DNA of 64,000 bases from Diadema setosum. Lineage: Eukaryota > Echinodermata > Echinoidea > Diadematoida > Diadematidae. Under the pieces are notes generated by a model. That model did no database searches, was not told the origin of the DNA, and saw only the letters and a list, made by a program, of their open reading frames with translations. The position numbers were made by a program, and so were the translations under genes. The DNA lies in contig CM067062.1 in the NCBI GenBank assembly GCA_033980235.1, forward strand, positions 10,629,027 to 10,693,026, read 5' to 3'. This document shows, in pieces, positions 60,101 to 64,000 of the stretch (the stretch's first letter is position 1; every line of letters starts with the position of its first letter).

Positions 60101-62382
60101 GACGCAGTGATTTTTCCAAGGATGTGAACACACTGGCGAGATTCGAACCCAATTTCTCCTGACAGAGTGCTCTGACCCTCATCTACTTTGCCACAGTGCT
60201 CTCAACTTCTCGGAATTGACCACTGCATCGGAAAGCATAGAGTTATAGTGCAATGTTGAAAATCTCAGTCTTCACGGAAGAGTGGAGACAATTTTAATTG
60301 GTTCATTTATATCTCCTAAATGGCTCCCTGGGATCTGTCGAAACATTTCCCCAGCAAACTTACCAATTATTGTACTTAATTCCTTTAAAAACGAAATGAA
60401 CAAGGCAAAGCACGATTGTCTTGCTTAATTTCTTGCCTGAAATAGCTTTTTTAGGGGGTGGTCTTCTTTTGAAGCATAAATTCGATATGCCGTCAATATA
60501 AGAATTAGATTGCTGCAAATTGTATGAATATTGTCGACATCTTTCAAAAAATATCATGCATTTTTTCAAAGACAAGATGAAAAAGCATCTTACGCGGAAA
60601 TGAGACATAGCCTTTAGATTAAATTTAAAAAAAAATGAATACAGGAAGTTATTGATTCTCGTCCTTAATAATGTCGCATAATAAAAATTTGAATAAGTGT
60701 TTGGTACTACAGAACTTGAAAATGGCATACAATACACACATACTGAAGCTTTTCGACATGCACTCATCAGAGTAAAATCGCATGAATGAACAGAAAGCCA
60801 GAAACGAAACAATATTAAGGAAGCGAAGGATATGCGACATCGTTAATGAATGATAGAATGGACTCTAAATGACTCAAGACCGTAACTTTTGCAAAGATTA
60901 TGTGACCTTCAGGGCCTTCCCAGTCTGCATCCTGAATCAGATGCTGTTTCATCACGAAAATCTTATGTTTCCTCTTCCATCTCCGACACTTTTTCCCTTC
61001 AGATTGACTCCGACAACTACTGTGCATTCTGGAACACCAGCGCTGAGCGGTAATTTGTAAATGCCTCAGAAAATCTTTTCAATTCTCTTTGTTATATAGC
61101 GTGAGCATGTCTTTGATTGTTTCAATTATGGAGGGAAGATTGGGTGCATGACATAACCCACCTCCCCCCCCCCCAAAAAAAAAGAAATCTGACGTGTTTT
61201 TTTTTTTCAGTGTCATATTTATGTTGTCAATTCTATATAAATATTCTGTAACCCCTGCAAAAAACATTCTTCAATTGAACAAAGTCTTTTTTACATTTTT
61301 CACTTTTACTGAAAAATTTGCCGTTTTATCAATCCAGAAATAGTTGTAAATGTCTACCTTTTCCGAATATAGTTAGAGAGAATGGTTGTTGAATTGTTAT
61401 CAGAAAGAAGGGTATATGTTTGTATAATATGTACTTATATCTGCTTGATCTTCACAAAGATAGTGATCTTGATTGTTGTTTTCAACCACAGCTATAATGA
61501 GTGGTCAACTGAAGGCTGCTACACATCTTGTAGAGATTTTCTTTGCACCTGTGAGTGTGAACATCTCACAAATTTTGCCTTGTTGGTCCTACCCGCAGGT
61601 TCAGAGGTGAGTCCGTGTTGAAACACAAATATCCTTACCTGCACTGAAACATATGCCCTCACGTTTTACCGGTGAACATGCAATAAAGTATGTATCATCT
61701 AAATACGACTGCGTCTACACGCCGATGGCTTATTGATTTCAGCCAGGTTCAATGTTATGGAAAACCCTCCCCATTTTAGAATTTTCTGAACATCAGTGAG
61801 ATACTGCGAACCATATATGGAGACTTTGAGTGTTCATATCTTACCTTCGATACGAGTCTTGAGATCTTGGGTTTCACTCGTGCTCCATGTTTAATTTTTA
61901 CTCCCCGGTATCTCATTCGACAGTGGTTACCCTAGCAAACTTGAGAAAAGGGTATCTTGTGGCAGTTGTGTGTCGATGTGTTAATTGCAGGCTGCTATGC
62001 TTTTCTTTCAGTGAAATTATCTTTGAAGAACGATTTCATGATTCTTTTCATAACAGCCTGAAGTGACAGTAGTACGGGGCATATTCTCCCTTATAGTAAC
62101 GTGTTGTCGAAGTATAAACCAATCATTGTTGTTCGAAAATCGCTTGGCATGAAATGATTATCCTCTGTAACAGAGTTAAAAGAACTGACGTACATGTAAT
62201 TAGACCTGTGAGTAAATACTCGTCTTCATTCAAAGTTTGGTCTGACTCCATGATTCCATCCAATGTGGATGATTTTAGGTGAGTGAAACAGATGATGAAG
62301 TCCTCAGTATCCTGACAATCATTGGCACGGTCCTGTCGTTGGTGGCGCTAGCTATAGCTCTGATACTTCTTATCAAATCGAA
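29922..62382 (+). CDS. LU-domain adhesion G-protein-coupled receptor (12 exons, 3' part outside window)
   Basis: Gene-level entry. Exons: 29922-30018, 33016-33122, 48247-48475, 49690-50033, 50883-50924, 55803-55917, 56924-57055, 58569-58641, 59701-59803, 61003-61049, 61492-61606, 62279-62382. All junction phases agree (1,0,1,0,0,1,1,2,0,2,0, then 2 at the open end), giving 502 codons plus 2 nt without a stop. Predicted order: signal peptide (1-32), LU three-finger domain (about 34-143), Ser/Thr/Pro stalk (145-250), GAIN domain (about 252-468) ending in a GPS cleaved between Leu455 and Thr456, then TM1 (476-500). Adhesion GPCRs of this type sit at the plasma membrane as a non-covalent N-terminal/7TM pair activated by the exposed Stachel peptide. 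The ligand is unknown; LU domains usually bind proteins through finger loops. Helices 2-7 must lie beyond the window. The exon joins are predicted, not observed. Confidence 0.85.
31356..32023. mobile_element. GC-rich MITE, copy 1 (rearranged)
   Basis: ACCCCGTTTACAGTGCG end, 'GGCTCGGCCGCGGC' and 'GTGTAAACGC' blocks. It shares 31555-31860 and 31906-32023 almost exactly with 37567-38035, but has an extra inverted segment at its left and lacks the right end. Frames of 90-146 codons on both strands arise from the GC-rich palindromes, not from genes. Confidence 0.75.
32633..32879. mobile_element. MITE, AAAGGGATGGTA ends
   Basis: Left AAGGGATGGTATAGTATTGG; right end inverted (CCAATCGAAAGTGTACCATC, then TCTTTGA). 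It sits 140 bp before adhesion GPCR exon 2. Confidence 0.6.
33016..33122 (+). CDS. Adhesion GPCR exon 2: first half of LU (Ly6/uPAR) domain
   Basis: Acceptor TTTGCAG, donor GTAAGT, phase 1 in and phase 0 out, 36 residues. It starts Val-Ser-Gly-Leu-Ile-Cys-x2-Cys, the standard L-x-C-x2-C opening of three-finger/LU domains just after signal cleavage, and holds two further cysteines (Thr-Ser-Cys, Glu-Thr-Cys). An N-glycosylation sequon Asn-Thr-Ser precedes the third Cys. LU domains split by an intron in the middle are usual for the family. A tRNA-derived SINE begins immediately after the donor. Confidence 0.8.
33128..33362 (+). repeat. tRNA-derived SINE abutting the exon 2 splice donor
   Basis: TCTGCGGATAAGACTCTTGA resembles a tRNA A-box region, and GAGTTCGATTCCCG at about 33169 is a clear B-box. 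Then come 'CTACCCAGGTGTATAGGTGG', 'AGGGCCCTCTGGTAGAG' and a terminal (ATT)n run. It is a SINE rather than a tRNA gene: no acceptor-stem pairing is visible. Confidence 0.75.
33366..33436. repeat. (TA)n microsatellite
   Basis: About 70 bp of TA, directly after the SINE tail. Translated frames across it are meaningless. Confidence 0.95.
34131..34535 (+). pseudogene. THAP zinc-finger exon of transposase relic
   Basis: The frame from 34191 reads Cys-Lys-Arg-Ser-Ile-His-Thr-Phe-Pro-Asn-Asp, then Leu-Arg-Arg-Ile-Trp, and later Val-Cys-Ser-Ala-His-Phe. These are the THAP landmarks: the His-x-Phe-Pro box, the Trp and the Cys-x2-His zinc pair. The closing Leu-Lys-Pro-Asp-Ala-Leu-Pro box is one frame away (34423), and an in-frame TAA at 34449 interrupts the main frame, which then stays open to a good GTGAGT donor at 34536. 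A Cys-Val-Pro-Arg-Cys-Cys start at 34132 is in another frame. The domain is therefore frameshifted and inactive. THAP domains bind transposon ends in P/Kolobok-type elements. Confidence 0.65.
36466..36753 (+). pseudogene. Transposase relic, penultimate exon region
   Basis: From 36597 one frame reads Phe-Arg-Leu-Gln-Leu-Ala-Ala-Leu-His-Tyr-Asn-Ala-Asn, then Gln-Ala-Thr-Thr, then a basic Lys-Tyr-Lys segment to a GTAAGT donor at 36754. I recognise this as a conserved block near the C-terminus of THAP-bearing transposon proteins; that is family recall. A different frame from an ATG at 36466, after a good acceptor, reads Met-Leu-Asp-Glu-Leu-Leu but stops at 36613, so the exon is shifted or two exons are fused. 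No catalytic core is visible between this and the THAP exon. Confidence 0.5.
37567..38169. mobile_element. GC-rich MITE, copy 2 (complete), nested in the transposon
   Basis: ACCCCGTTTACAGTGCGG at the left and CACTGTAAACGGGGT at the right are inverted. It lies in the intron between the last two transposase exons. Its interior includes TTCCGTGGCGACGAAGTCGC and CGGCCGCGGC repeats. Confidence 0.8.
38636..38707. repeat. (TA)n/(GT)n microsatellite
   Basis: TA repeat with one TTTA break, followed by TGTGTG, 100 bp before the transposase C-terminal exon. Confidence 0.9.
38810..38976 (+). pseudogene. Transposase relic, C-terminal exon
   Basis: The acceptor TTCTTATGGCAG joins in phase 1 to the donor at 36754. 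It encodes Tyr-Val-His-Asp-Leu-Met-Glu-Glu-Val, then Asp-Ala-Pro-Pro-Phe-Leu-Ser-Ser-Gln-Tyr, then Ile-Arg-Gln-His-Thr-Ser-His-Phe and TGA at 38974. The order 'YV-x-x-L', 'Ala-Pro-Pro', 'Ser-x-Gln/Glu-(Tyr/Phe)', 'His-x-Ser-x-Phe' matches the conserved tail of the same transposon protein family. This exon is undamaged; the whole gene is not. Confidence 0.5.
39285..39460. mobile_element. Short pogo-like MITE
   Basis: ACTCCCGTTAGAACAAACACGGTTATAACGAAATTCC at the left (two segments) and TATAATGGGAGTCCAC at the right are inverted; internal AACGAAA repeats. Resembles ends of Tc1/mariner pogo elements. Confidence 0.45.
39958..40061. repeat. Foldback hairpin
   Basis: AGATATCGTCTGTTGAGAAT and its exact complement flank a 30-nt centre, with further pairing of CGTTAAGTTG and CAACTTAACG inside. 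Located within the transposon. Confidence 0.85.
41328..41860. mobile_element. AGGTCA-rich repeat, shorter copy
   Basis: Starts TGCCTCTGCCACGAAGTAG and follows the order of the element at 27064 (GTCCGTCCGT, AATGAATTTTGTGGACA, CTCAAGGTCAA, CTTGAAACTTAGTGTATGCA). It has no clear right end and runs up to the last exon of the P2X7-like relic. Confidence 0.6.
41885..42033 (-). pseudogene. P2X7-C-terminal-like gene, exon 3 (frameshifted end)
   Basis: On the minus strand, after the acceptor CTGTACAG, one frame reads Asn-Arg-His-Val-Ala-Tyr-Arg-Gln-Leu-Ala-Arg-Trp. Another then reads Leu-Gly-Arg-Ser-Val-Arg-Leu-Pro-Leu-Pro-Ser, Met-Ile-Ser-Lys-Thr-Phe-Pro-Ser and Tyr-Lys-Gly-Phe before TAA (41887-41885). 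Together they follow the family order 'Arg-x2-Ala-Tyr-Arg-Gln', 'Trp', 'Leu-Gly', 'Arg-x-x-(Leu/Ile)-Pro-(Ser)', 'Ile-x3-(Phe)-Pro', 'Tyr-x-Gly-Phe'. The frame change near 42000 and a phase mismatch with exon 2 show decay. Confidence 0.6.
42913..43145 (-). pseudogene. P2X7-C-terminal-like gene, exon 2 (zinc-binding domain)
   Basis: The minus-strand acceptor TTTTGTTCAG and donor GTAAGT frame 77 codons. The sequence reads Trp-Cys-Ser-Cys-Ser-Gly-Gly-Cys-Val-Ala-Met-Pro-Met, then Glu-Ser-Val-Cys-Cys-Lys-Glu-Ile, then Asp-Cys-Ile-Thr-Met-His and Phe-Lys-Thr-Ile-Phe-Val-Leu. This is the Cys/His pattern of the P2X7 receptor intracellular ('ballast') domain: Trp-Cys-x-Cys-x2-Cys, Glu-x3-Cys-Cys, Cys-Ile-Thr-x-His. 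No P2X channel part is nearby, so this is the free-standing form. Confidence 0.7.
44755..44875 (-). pseudogene. P2X7-C-terminal-like gene, exon 1 (acidic leader)
   Basis: On the minus strand this reads Leu-Gln-Phe-Glu-Pro-Glu, an acidic Glu/Asp-rich stretch, then Ile-Glu-Arg-Arg-Leu-Gly-Asn-Arg-Asp and a split Trp codon at a GTAAG donor (phase 2). It joins exactly to the next exon to give Asp-Trp-Cys-Ser-Cys. 'Phe-Glu-Pro' followed by acidic sequence and 'Asn-x-Asp-Trp-Cys' is the usual start of proteins carrying the P2RX7 intracellular zinc domain. The 5' boundary is uncertain; the frame stays open about 45 nt further right. Confidence 0.55.
45716..45760. repeat. (TA)n/(GT)n microsatellite
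   Basis: TA run followed by TGTGTGTG, in intron 2 of the adhesion GPCR, right of the transposon. Confidence 0.9.
46040..47264. mobile_element. Cluster of palindromic MITEs, TAGGCGTTTTCACATCAGCCCG ends
   Basis: The end sequence GGCGTTTTCACATCAGCCCG occurs at 46042, 46096, 46575 and, inverted, at 46553, 46670 and 47240. At least two copies are nested or head-to-tail. Interiors repeat 'ATAGCGCGCTATTT' and 'AAATTTCTCGAGTC' palindromes. Confidence 0.7.
47645..48092. repeat. Compound TA/CA microsatellites before exon 3
   Basis: Several TA, CA and TACA runs (47650-47755, 47927-47966, 48010-48085) separated by unique sequence. Instability here could affect the acceptor region of exon 3. Confidence 0.85.
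48247..48475 (+). CDS. Adhesion GPCR exon 3: second half of LU domain
   Basis: Acceptor TTGTCTTAG, donor GTGAGT, phase 0 in and phase 1 out; 76 codons plus 1 nt. Cysteines: Thr-Cys-Gln, Lys-Gln-Cys, Gly-Ala-Cys, Ser-Val-Cys, then Val-Cys-Val-Tyr-Cys-Cys and, five residues on, Lys-Cys-Asn-Asn. The closing Cys-Cys-x5-Cys-Asn is the diagnostic end of the LU fold; the Asn after the last Cys is near-invariant in the family. With exon 2 the domain has 12 cysteines, two more than the common set of 10. An Asn-Ile-Ser sequon is present. Without a membrane-anchor signal here the domain is not GPI-linked but continues into the stalk. Confidence 0.85.
49690..50033 (+). CDS. Adhesion GPCR exon 4: Ser/Thr/Pro-rich mucin-like stalk and start of GAIN
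   Basis: Pyrimidine-rich acceptor ending GTCAAG, donor CAA|GTAAGT, phase 1 in and phase 0 out, 115 residues. Residues about 155-245 are dominated by Ser, Thr and Pro (many Thr-Thr-Ser, Thr-Pro, Ser-Thr steps), so they should be heavily O-glycosylated and extended. Such stalks are common between N-terminal modules and the GAIN domain of adhesion GPCRs. The last dozen residues (Phe-Cys-Asp-Leu-Val-Val-Thr-Ser-Leu-Gln) change character and begin the helical part that continues in exon 5. Confidence 0.8.
50165..50196. repeat. (AAATC)n microsatellite
   Basis: Six AAATC units in intron 4 of the adhesion GPCR. Confidence 0.9.
50530..50625. repeat. A-rich / (AAAT)n tract
   Basis: C8 followed by A-rich sequence with AAAT repeats, 260 bp before exon 5. 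Confidence 0.9.
50883..50924 (+). CDS. Adhesion GPCR exon 5: short GAIN-linker exon
   Basis: A 42-nt exon (phase 0 both sides) encoding Lys-Cys-Val-Gln-Ala-Ala-Thr-Asp-Asp-Trp-Val-Arg-Arg-Gln. Acceptor AACAATTCAG, donor GTTAGT. Its Cys may pair with the Phe-Cys-Asp cysteine 12 residues earlier. Because it is symmetric it could be skipped without frame change. Short length makes this call weaker than its neighbours, but phase and position fit. Confidence 0.6.
51770..54455. repeat. Triplicated 0.8 kb unit in intron 5
   Basis: Units start TTACGATGCAATATAAACGTTG at 51845, 52659 and 53833, each preceded by a TA tract or AATATA. Shared blocks: 'GTCCAAGAGTGTCTGACGCA', 'TTGTATGATTTATC', 'GACCGGTAATAAATTTGCCG'. 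The second unit holds about 390 bp (53252-53643) absent from the first. The third is cut at about 54455. No coding potential. Confidence 0.85.
54612..55685. mobile_element. MITE with internal 158 bp AGGTCA-rich tandem array
   Basis: TGTCCCCGCCG at the left and CGGCGGGGACA at the right are inverted. Inside, units begin GTAGCATTTTGTAGC at 54626, 54784, 54947, 55104, 55261 and 55419, each with AAGGTCAAAGGTCAAAG and GTCAAAGGTCAAAATTC. A (CGGA/CACA)n run lies near the right end. It sits just before exon 6. Confidence 0.85.
55803..55917 (+). CDS. Adhesion GPCR exon 6: helical GAIN subdomain A
   Basis: Acceptor CCCCTCTTATAG, donor ATAG|GTTGTG, phase 0 in and phase 1 out. It encodes an acidic amphipathic segment (Tyr-Asp-Leu-Ile-Asn-Asn-Leu-Asp-Gln-Phe-Glu-Glu-Thr-Leu-Leu) typical of the helices of GAIN subdomain A. 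It ends Arg-Ser-Asn-Ile, the usual run into the first beta strand of subdomain B. The donor is the weakest GT donor in the gene. Two downstream acceptors are in phase with it: exon 7 and the possible alternative last exon at 56691. Confidence 0.75.
56272..56453. mobile_element. Small MITE, GTATTAGG ends
   Basis: CAGTATTAGGGAG at the left and TTTACCTAATACACTG at the right are roughly inverted, with internal GCGACGCGGACG / CGTCCGCTCAGACGACGC. Lies in intron 6. Confidence 0.45.
56691..56848 (+). CDS. Possible alternative 3'-terminal coding exon (soluble receptor form)
   Basis: A strong acceptor (a run of T, then TCTCCACAG) at 56690 is in phase 1, matching exon 6. The frame runs 52 codons, rich in Ser and Thr, to a TGA at 56846, and an AATAAA lies 6 nt after the stop at 54-59 of the 56800 block (56854-56859). 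Use of this exon would give a secreted signal-peptide/LU/stalk protein with no GPS or membrane helix. Nothing in the translated sequence resembles a known domain, so it may be chance; treat it as a splice prediction. Confidence 0.25.
56924..57055 (+). CDS. Adhesion GPCR exon 7: GAIN subdomain B, with GC splice donor
   Basis: Acceptor TTTTCCACGCAG, phase 1 in. It encodes Glu-Ile-Ala-Ile-Ala-Pro-Leu, a Gly-rich loop with an Asn-Phe-Thr sequon, then Val-Ile-Phe-Ile-Glu-Ile-Pro-Ser, matching the conserved beta strand ending in Pro of GAIN domains. The join to exon 8 works only if the intron begins at the non-canonical GAAG|GCAGGT (GC donor). The ordinary CAG|GTGGCA donor 4 nt downstream gives a stop in exon 8 but reads in frame into exon 9. 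Confidence 0.75.
57114..57176. repeat. (GT)n microsatellite
   Basis: About 28 GT units with two breaks, 55 bp after exon 7, near the GC donor. Confidence 0.95.
58311..58450. repeat. Foldback hairpin upstream of exon 8
   Basis: GACAAACTATCACTTCCTCG pairs with CGGAAGTGATAGTTTGTC, and the pairing continues through GCGATCTG/CAGATCGC and outward to AAGCAAATAATCAAC/GTTGATTATTTGCTT. It ends about 120 bp before exon 8. Confidence 0.85.
58569..58641 (+). CDS. Adhesion GPCR exon 8: GAIN beta strands
   Basis: Acceptor TTTCCCTGCAG, donor GTGAGT, phase 1 in and phase 2 out. It encodes a strand (Ile-Trp-Val-Ile-Val-Arg-Val-Leu-His) followed by Gly-Val-Glu-Asn-Leu-Ser-Val, resembling the conserved hydrophobic strand plus Asn-Leu turn found in GAIN domains. 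A sequon Asn-Leu-Ser is present. This exon is bracketed by foldback repeats on both sides (58311-58450 and 58851-59195). Confidence 0.7.
58851..59195. repeat. Long inverted repeat downstream of exon 8
   Basis: Arms of about 160 nt (58851-59010 and 59036-59195) share ATACCCCCAT, CGGTCATTCATCGG-like, GGCCACCAAC, CTATCAGGT and GTCAGACATGTCG in inverse order. A long open frame across the left arm, starting after a plausible acceptor at 58740, is not used: exon 8 joins exon 9 in phase without it. Confidence 0.75.
59701..59803 (+). CDS. Adhesion GPCR exon 9: GAIN strands before the GPS
   Basis: Long T-rich acceptor ending AAAG, donor CAAG|GTGAAT, phase 2 in and phase 0 out, 35 residues. It encodes Ala-Ile-Tyr-Ser-Ser-Ile-Ile-Ser-Ile-Gln, then Leu-Leu-Gln-Asn-Val-Thr-Met-Val-Ile-Pro, matching the family pattern in which a 'Ser-x-Ile-x-Ser' strand is followed by 'Leu-x-x-x-Val-Thr-(hydrophobic)' just before the GPS. 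Asn-Val-Thr is a sequon. Two other reading frames are open here, but only this one fits phase and motif. Confidence 0.8.
60100..60215 (-). repeat. tRNA-derived SINE fragment, minus strand
   Basis: On the minus strand GGGTTCGAATCTC is a consensus B-box, preceded by AGTTGAGAGCACTGTGGCAAAG, an A-box-like region. Lies in intron 9 of the adhesion GPCR. Confidence 0.5.
61003..61049 (+). CDS. Adhesion GPCR exon 10: first half of GPS motif
   Basis: Acceptor TTTTTCCCTTCAG, donor CG|GTAATT, phase 0 in and phase 2 out. It encodes Asp-Asn-Tyr-Cys-Ala-Phe-Trp-Asn-Thr-Ser, the Cys-x2-Trp-Asn that opens the GPS. An intron between this block and the second Trp is common in adhesion GPCR genes. Confidence 0.88.
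61492..61606 (+). CDS. Adhesion GPCR exon 11: GPS cleavage site and tethered agonist
   Basis: Acceptor TTTTCAACCACAG, donor GAG|GTGAGT, phase 2 in and phase 0 out. It encodes Trp-Ser-Thr-Glu-Gly-Cys, then Cys-Thr-Cys-Glu-Cys-Glu-His-Leu-Thr-Asn-Phe-Ala-Leu-Leu. All catalytic positions of the GPS are intact: two disulphide pairs, the His at -2 and the Leu|Thr scissile bond (residues 455/456), so autoproteolysis is expected. The sequence after the cut (Thr-Asn-Phe-Ala-Leu-Leu-Val-Leu) is a standard Stachel tethered agonist. One extra Cys lies in the Cys-x-Cys-x-Cys run. Confidence 0.93.
62279..62382 (+). CDS. Adhesion GPCR exon 12: first transmembrane helix
   Basis: Acceptor GATTTTAG, donor AA|GTGAGT, phase 0 in and phase 2 out. 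After an acidic linker (Glu-Thr-Asp-Asp-Glu) comes a 25-residue hydrophobic helix beginning Val-Leu-Ser-Ile-Leu-Thr-Ile-Ile-Gly and ending Leu-Leu-Ile-Lys-Ser. It carries the Ile-Gly-x3-Ser-Leu pattern of class B2 TM1. No TM2 exon is visible between here and 64000, so the intron exceeds 1.6 kb and the gene is cut by the window. Confidence 0.85.
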
Positions 62383-62819
62383 GTGAGTGCAGCGTCTTTG
62401 ATAATGTATGTGGCGATTCAATAATGTACAGCAACCCCTGAAAAAAAAAAATATTATATTGTTATACTCTCATGGTGTCTTTTTTTTTTTCATTTACAGT
62501 GCTTAGCATCCTTGCTTCTGATTTTGTAATTTTGTCACCTGACAATTTGACTCCTATTATTAGTAATTCCTATTGCAACATTCAACCATTTTAGCAAAAC
62601 CCGGATTTTCTTTCGGATTTTTGTTTTTATTTCATTTCATTTATTTTCCAGTTGTGGTAAGGATTGCCTTTTCAACCATAGTTTTTCAAACAAAACAAAG
62701 CAAACAAACGTGCATTCAACAATGTGTCAGTGAAAAAAAAAGAGTAAAGTACAAGGCATATATAACCATACTCATGAAGTCAATACCAAAAACAACAACA
62801 GCCCCCCAAAACTAAAAAA

Positions 62820-62852
62820 ACAACAACAAACAAACAAACAAACAAACAAATA
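62820..62852. repeat. (CAAA)n microsatellite
   Basis: Run of CAAA/CAAACAAA units in intron 12. Confidence 0.9.
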
Positions 62853-63039
62853 AAGTAGTTTCAATACTGGATATGAAAGCTGTTCATTAAGGCCCTAAAC
62901 AAAATCTTGTTTGTTGTAATCACAGACGGATACATAGGATTTAGTTATTATTTCATATGACCACCACTTGTATTATGTCGTACTATATGTTTTTTTTTTC
63001 TATTTGTATATATGTTACCCGATATTATTTGTAATTCGT

Positions 63040-63165
63040 GCTTGATTTTGTAACCTTTGTATGTGATACAGGGCTCCCTTGCAAAGCAGGCATTGGGGCT
63101 CTGAACGGGACAACCCTGCTTTTAAAGAAAACATGAATAAATAAATGAATAAATAAAATAGGCTA
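63040..63165 (+). repeat. Probable 3' end of a non-LTR retrotransposon
   Basis: GGGCTCCCTTGCAAAGCAGG, GGGGCTCTGAACGGGAC and CCCTGCTTTTAAAG followed by (AATAAATG)n. A short unique block closed by a simple tail is the usual form of a 5'-truncated LINE copy. No reverse transcriptase is present. Confidence 0.45.
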
Positions 63166-63170
63166 CTAAG

Positions 63171-64000
63171 CATGGGCGTAAATCCCGGGGGGATGGGGGG
63201 ATATATCCCCCCCTGAAATGGAGGAGGGGGGGATGGCCTGTACAATCATCCCCCCTGAATTTTGAGGAAAAAAATGGAGGAAGCAGAAATGTGATTGTAT
63301 CAATTTTGGCATATTGCATGACGTTTGTACGCCGGCCTTCAGACAGGTAACAGAGCTGAACAATATTCTATCTTGTAGGAAAATGTATAATTTTCTCAAG
63401 CGCTCGCTCGCTTCGCTCGCTCGCGAAGAAAGTAAAATCGACATGCACTGTAAGGTGTGGCTCAGACGTTGACAACGTCAAATAGTATAGGCCTACATGT
63501 AAACATGCTATGACGCGAGTAACTGGGGACCATCTGCAAAATATGTACGAAAAGAAACAAAAAAAAAAAACAATAACAAAAACTATATAGCCATAATTGA
63601 AGCCACTCCATTTCCTGAATCATTCCTGAGAAACGACAGTGACTGATGACTCAGTCAGGATACATCTATGGGCATACCCAGGGAAGATCATTGGCGTCGA
63701 GTCTCATGGGGGGGGGGGGGGGGGGGGGGCAAAGGGGCATTTGCCCCACCCCTACGGAAGTGTTTAAGCAGACAAATCATTTATCCCCCAAGCAATTCCC
63801 GAGATGAGGACAAATCTCGAACTTTCTAAATGGAAAATTGTCCAAATATCGCCAGAACTATGCACCAGATCGTTGCATTGCAATCATAAACATGCAAAAG
63901 TTGCGCTATACAGGATCCCTTTCGATAAACTTTGTACACTTTTGACATTGACGTATATTTCCCTAATTTATCAAAGGGTGTGTAGCAGATCTTTCACTTA
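63171..64000. repeat. Dispersed repeat, copy 2 (first copy at 13071), cut by window end
   Basis: Near-identical to 13071-13890 through CTTTCACTTA. Differences are mainly homopolymer lengths and small indels. The tandem array that follows copy 1 would be expected just past 64000. Confidence 0.85.

Noticed and set aside
63050..63140. TM2 exon of the adhesion GPCR
   Set aside because: The block looks like a retrotransposon 3' end with an (AATAAATG)n tail and encodes no hydrophobic helix.

Overview
This is eukaryotic, intron-rich, repeat-dense DNA. The tRNA-derived SINE with an (ATT)n tail, the THAP/TTAA transposon, the many foldback and tandem MITEs, the AACGTT-rich stretches and the AGGTCA-rich elements suggest a marine invertebrate deuterostome, most likely an echinoderm (sea-urchin-like). 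That placement is an inference. No long uninterrupted ORF exists; coding content was found by matching splice sites, intron phases and domain motifs.

The one host gene I can reconstruct runs on the + strand from about 29.8 kb to beyond the right edge. Twelve exons join in perfect phase (1,508 nt; 502 codons plus 2 nt). In order they encode a signal peptide, a Ly6/uPAR (LU, three-finger) domain, a Ser/Thr/Pro-rich mucin-like stalk, a GAIN domain, a canonical GPS autoproteolysis site (H-L|T) with tethered-agonist sequence, and the first transmembrane helix of an adhesion-class GPCR. The other six helices lie outside the window. An LU domain on an adhesion GPCR is not an architecture I recognise. 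One intron needs a GC donor, with a GT donor 4 nt away that would keep frame only if the next exon is skipped. A possible alternative poly(A) exon would give a soluble form.

Intron 2 of this gene (15.1 kb) holds an 11.5 kb DNA transposon (33839-45356). It has inverted termini, TTAA target duplications and two convergent, decayed multi-exon genes: a rightward THAP-type transposase relic and a leftward gene with a P2X7-receptor C-terminal-like zinc domain. A 0.79 kb element at 6008-6797 shares its termini. I read this as a Kolobok-like family with an unexpected second gene.

Layout. 1-835: tandem duplicated repeat. 1960-7180: MITEs and AACGTTA-rich sequence. 7190-15410: 8.2 kb element with inverted ends, holding a telomere-repeat element, a frameshifted PHD-finger relic, a pogo/Tigger-like element and a 165 bp tandem array. 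15410-18390: mostly unassigned, with two perfect hairpins. 18389-24766: 6.4 kb element with inverted ends and a likely target duplication, containing an array of RFX X-box-like palindromes. 24770-29800: AGGTCA-rich MITE and unassigned sequence. 29806-64000: the adhesion GPCR, its introns filled with the transposon, SINEs, MITEs, microsatellites, a triplicated 0.8 kb unit and hairpins. The last 0.8 kb is a second copy of a repeat also present at 13.07 kb.
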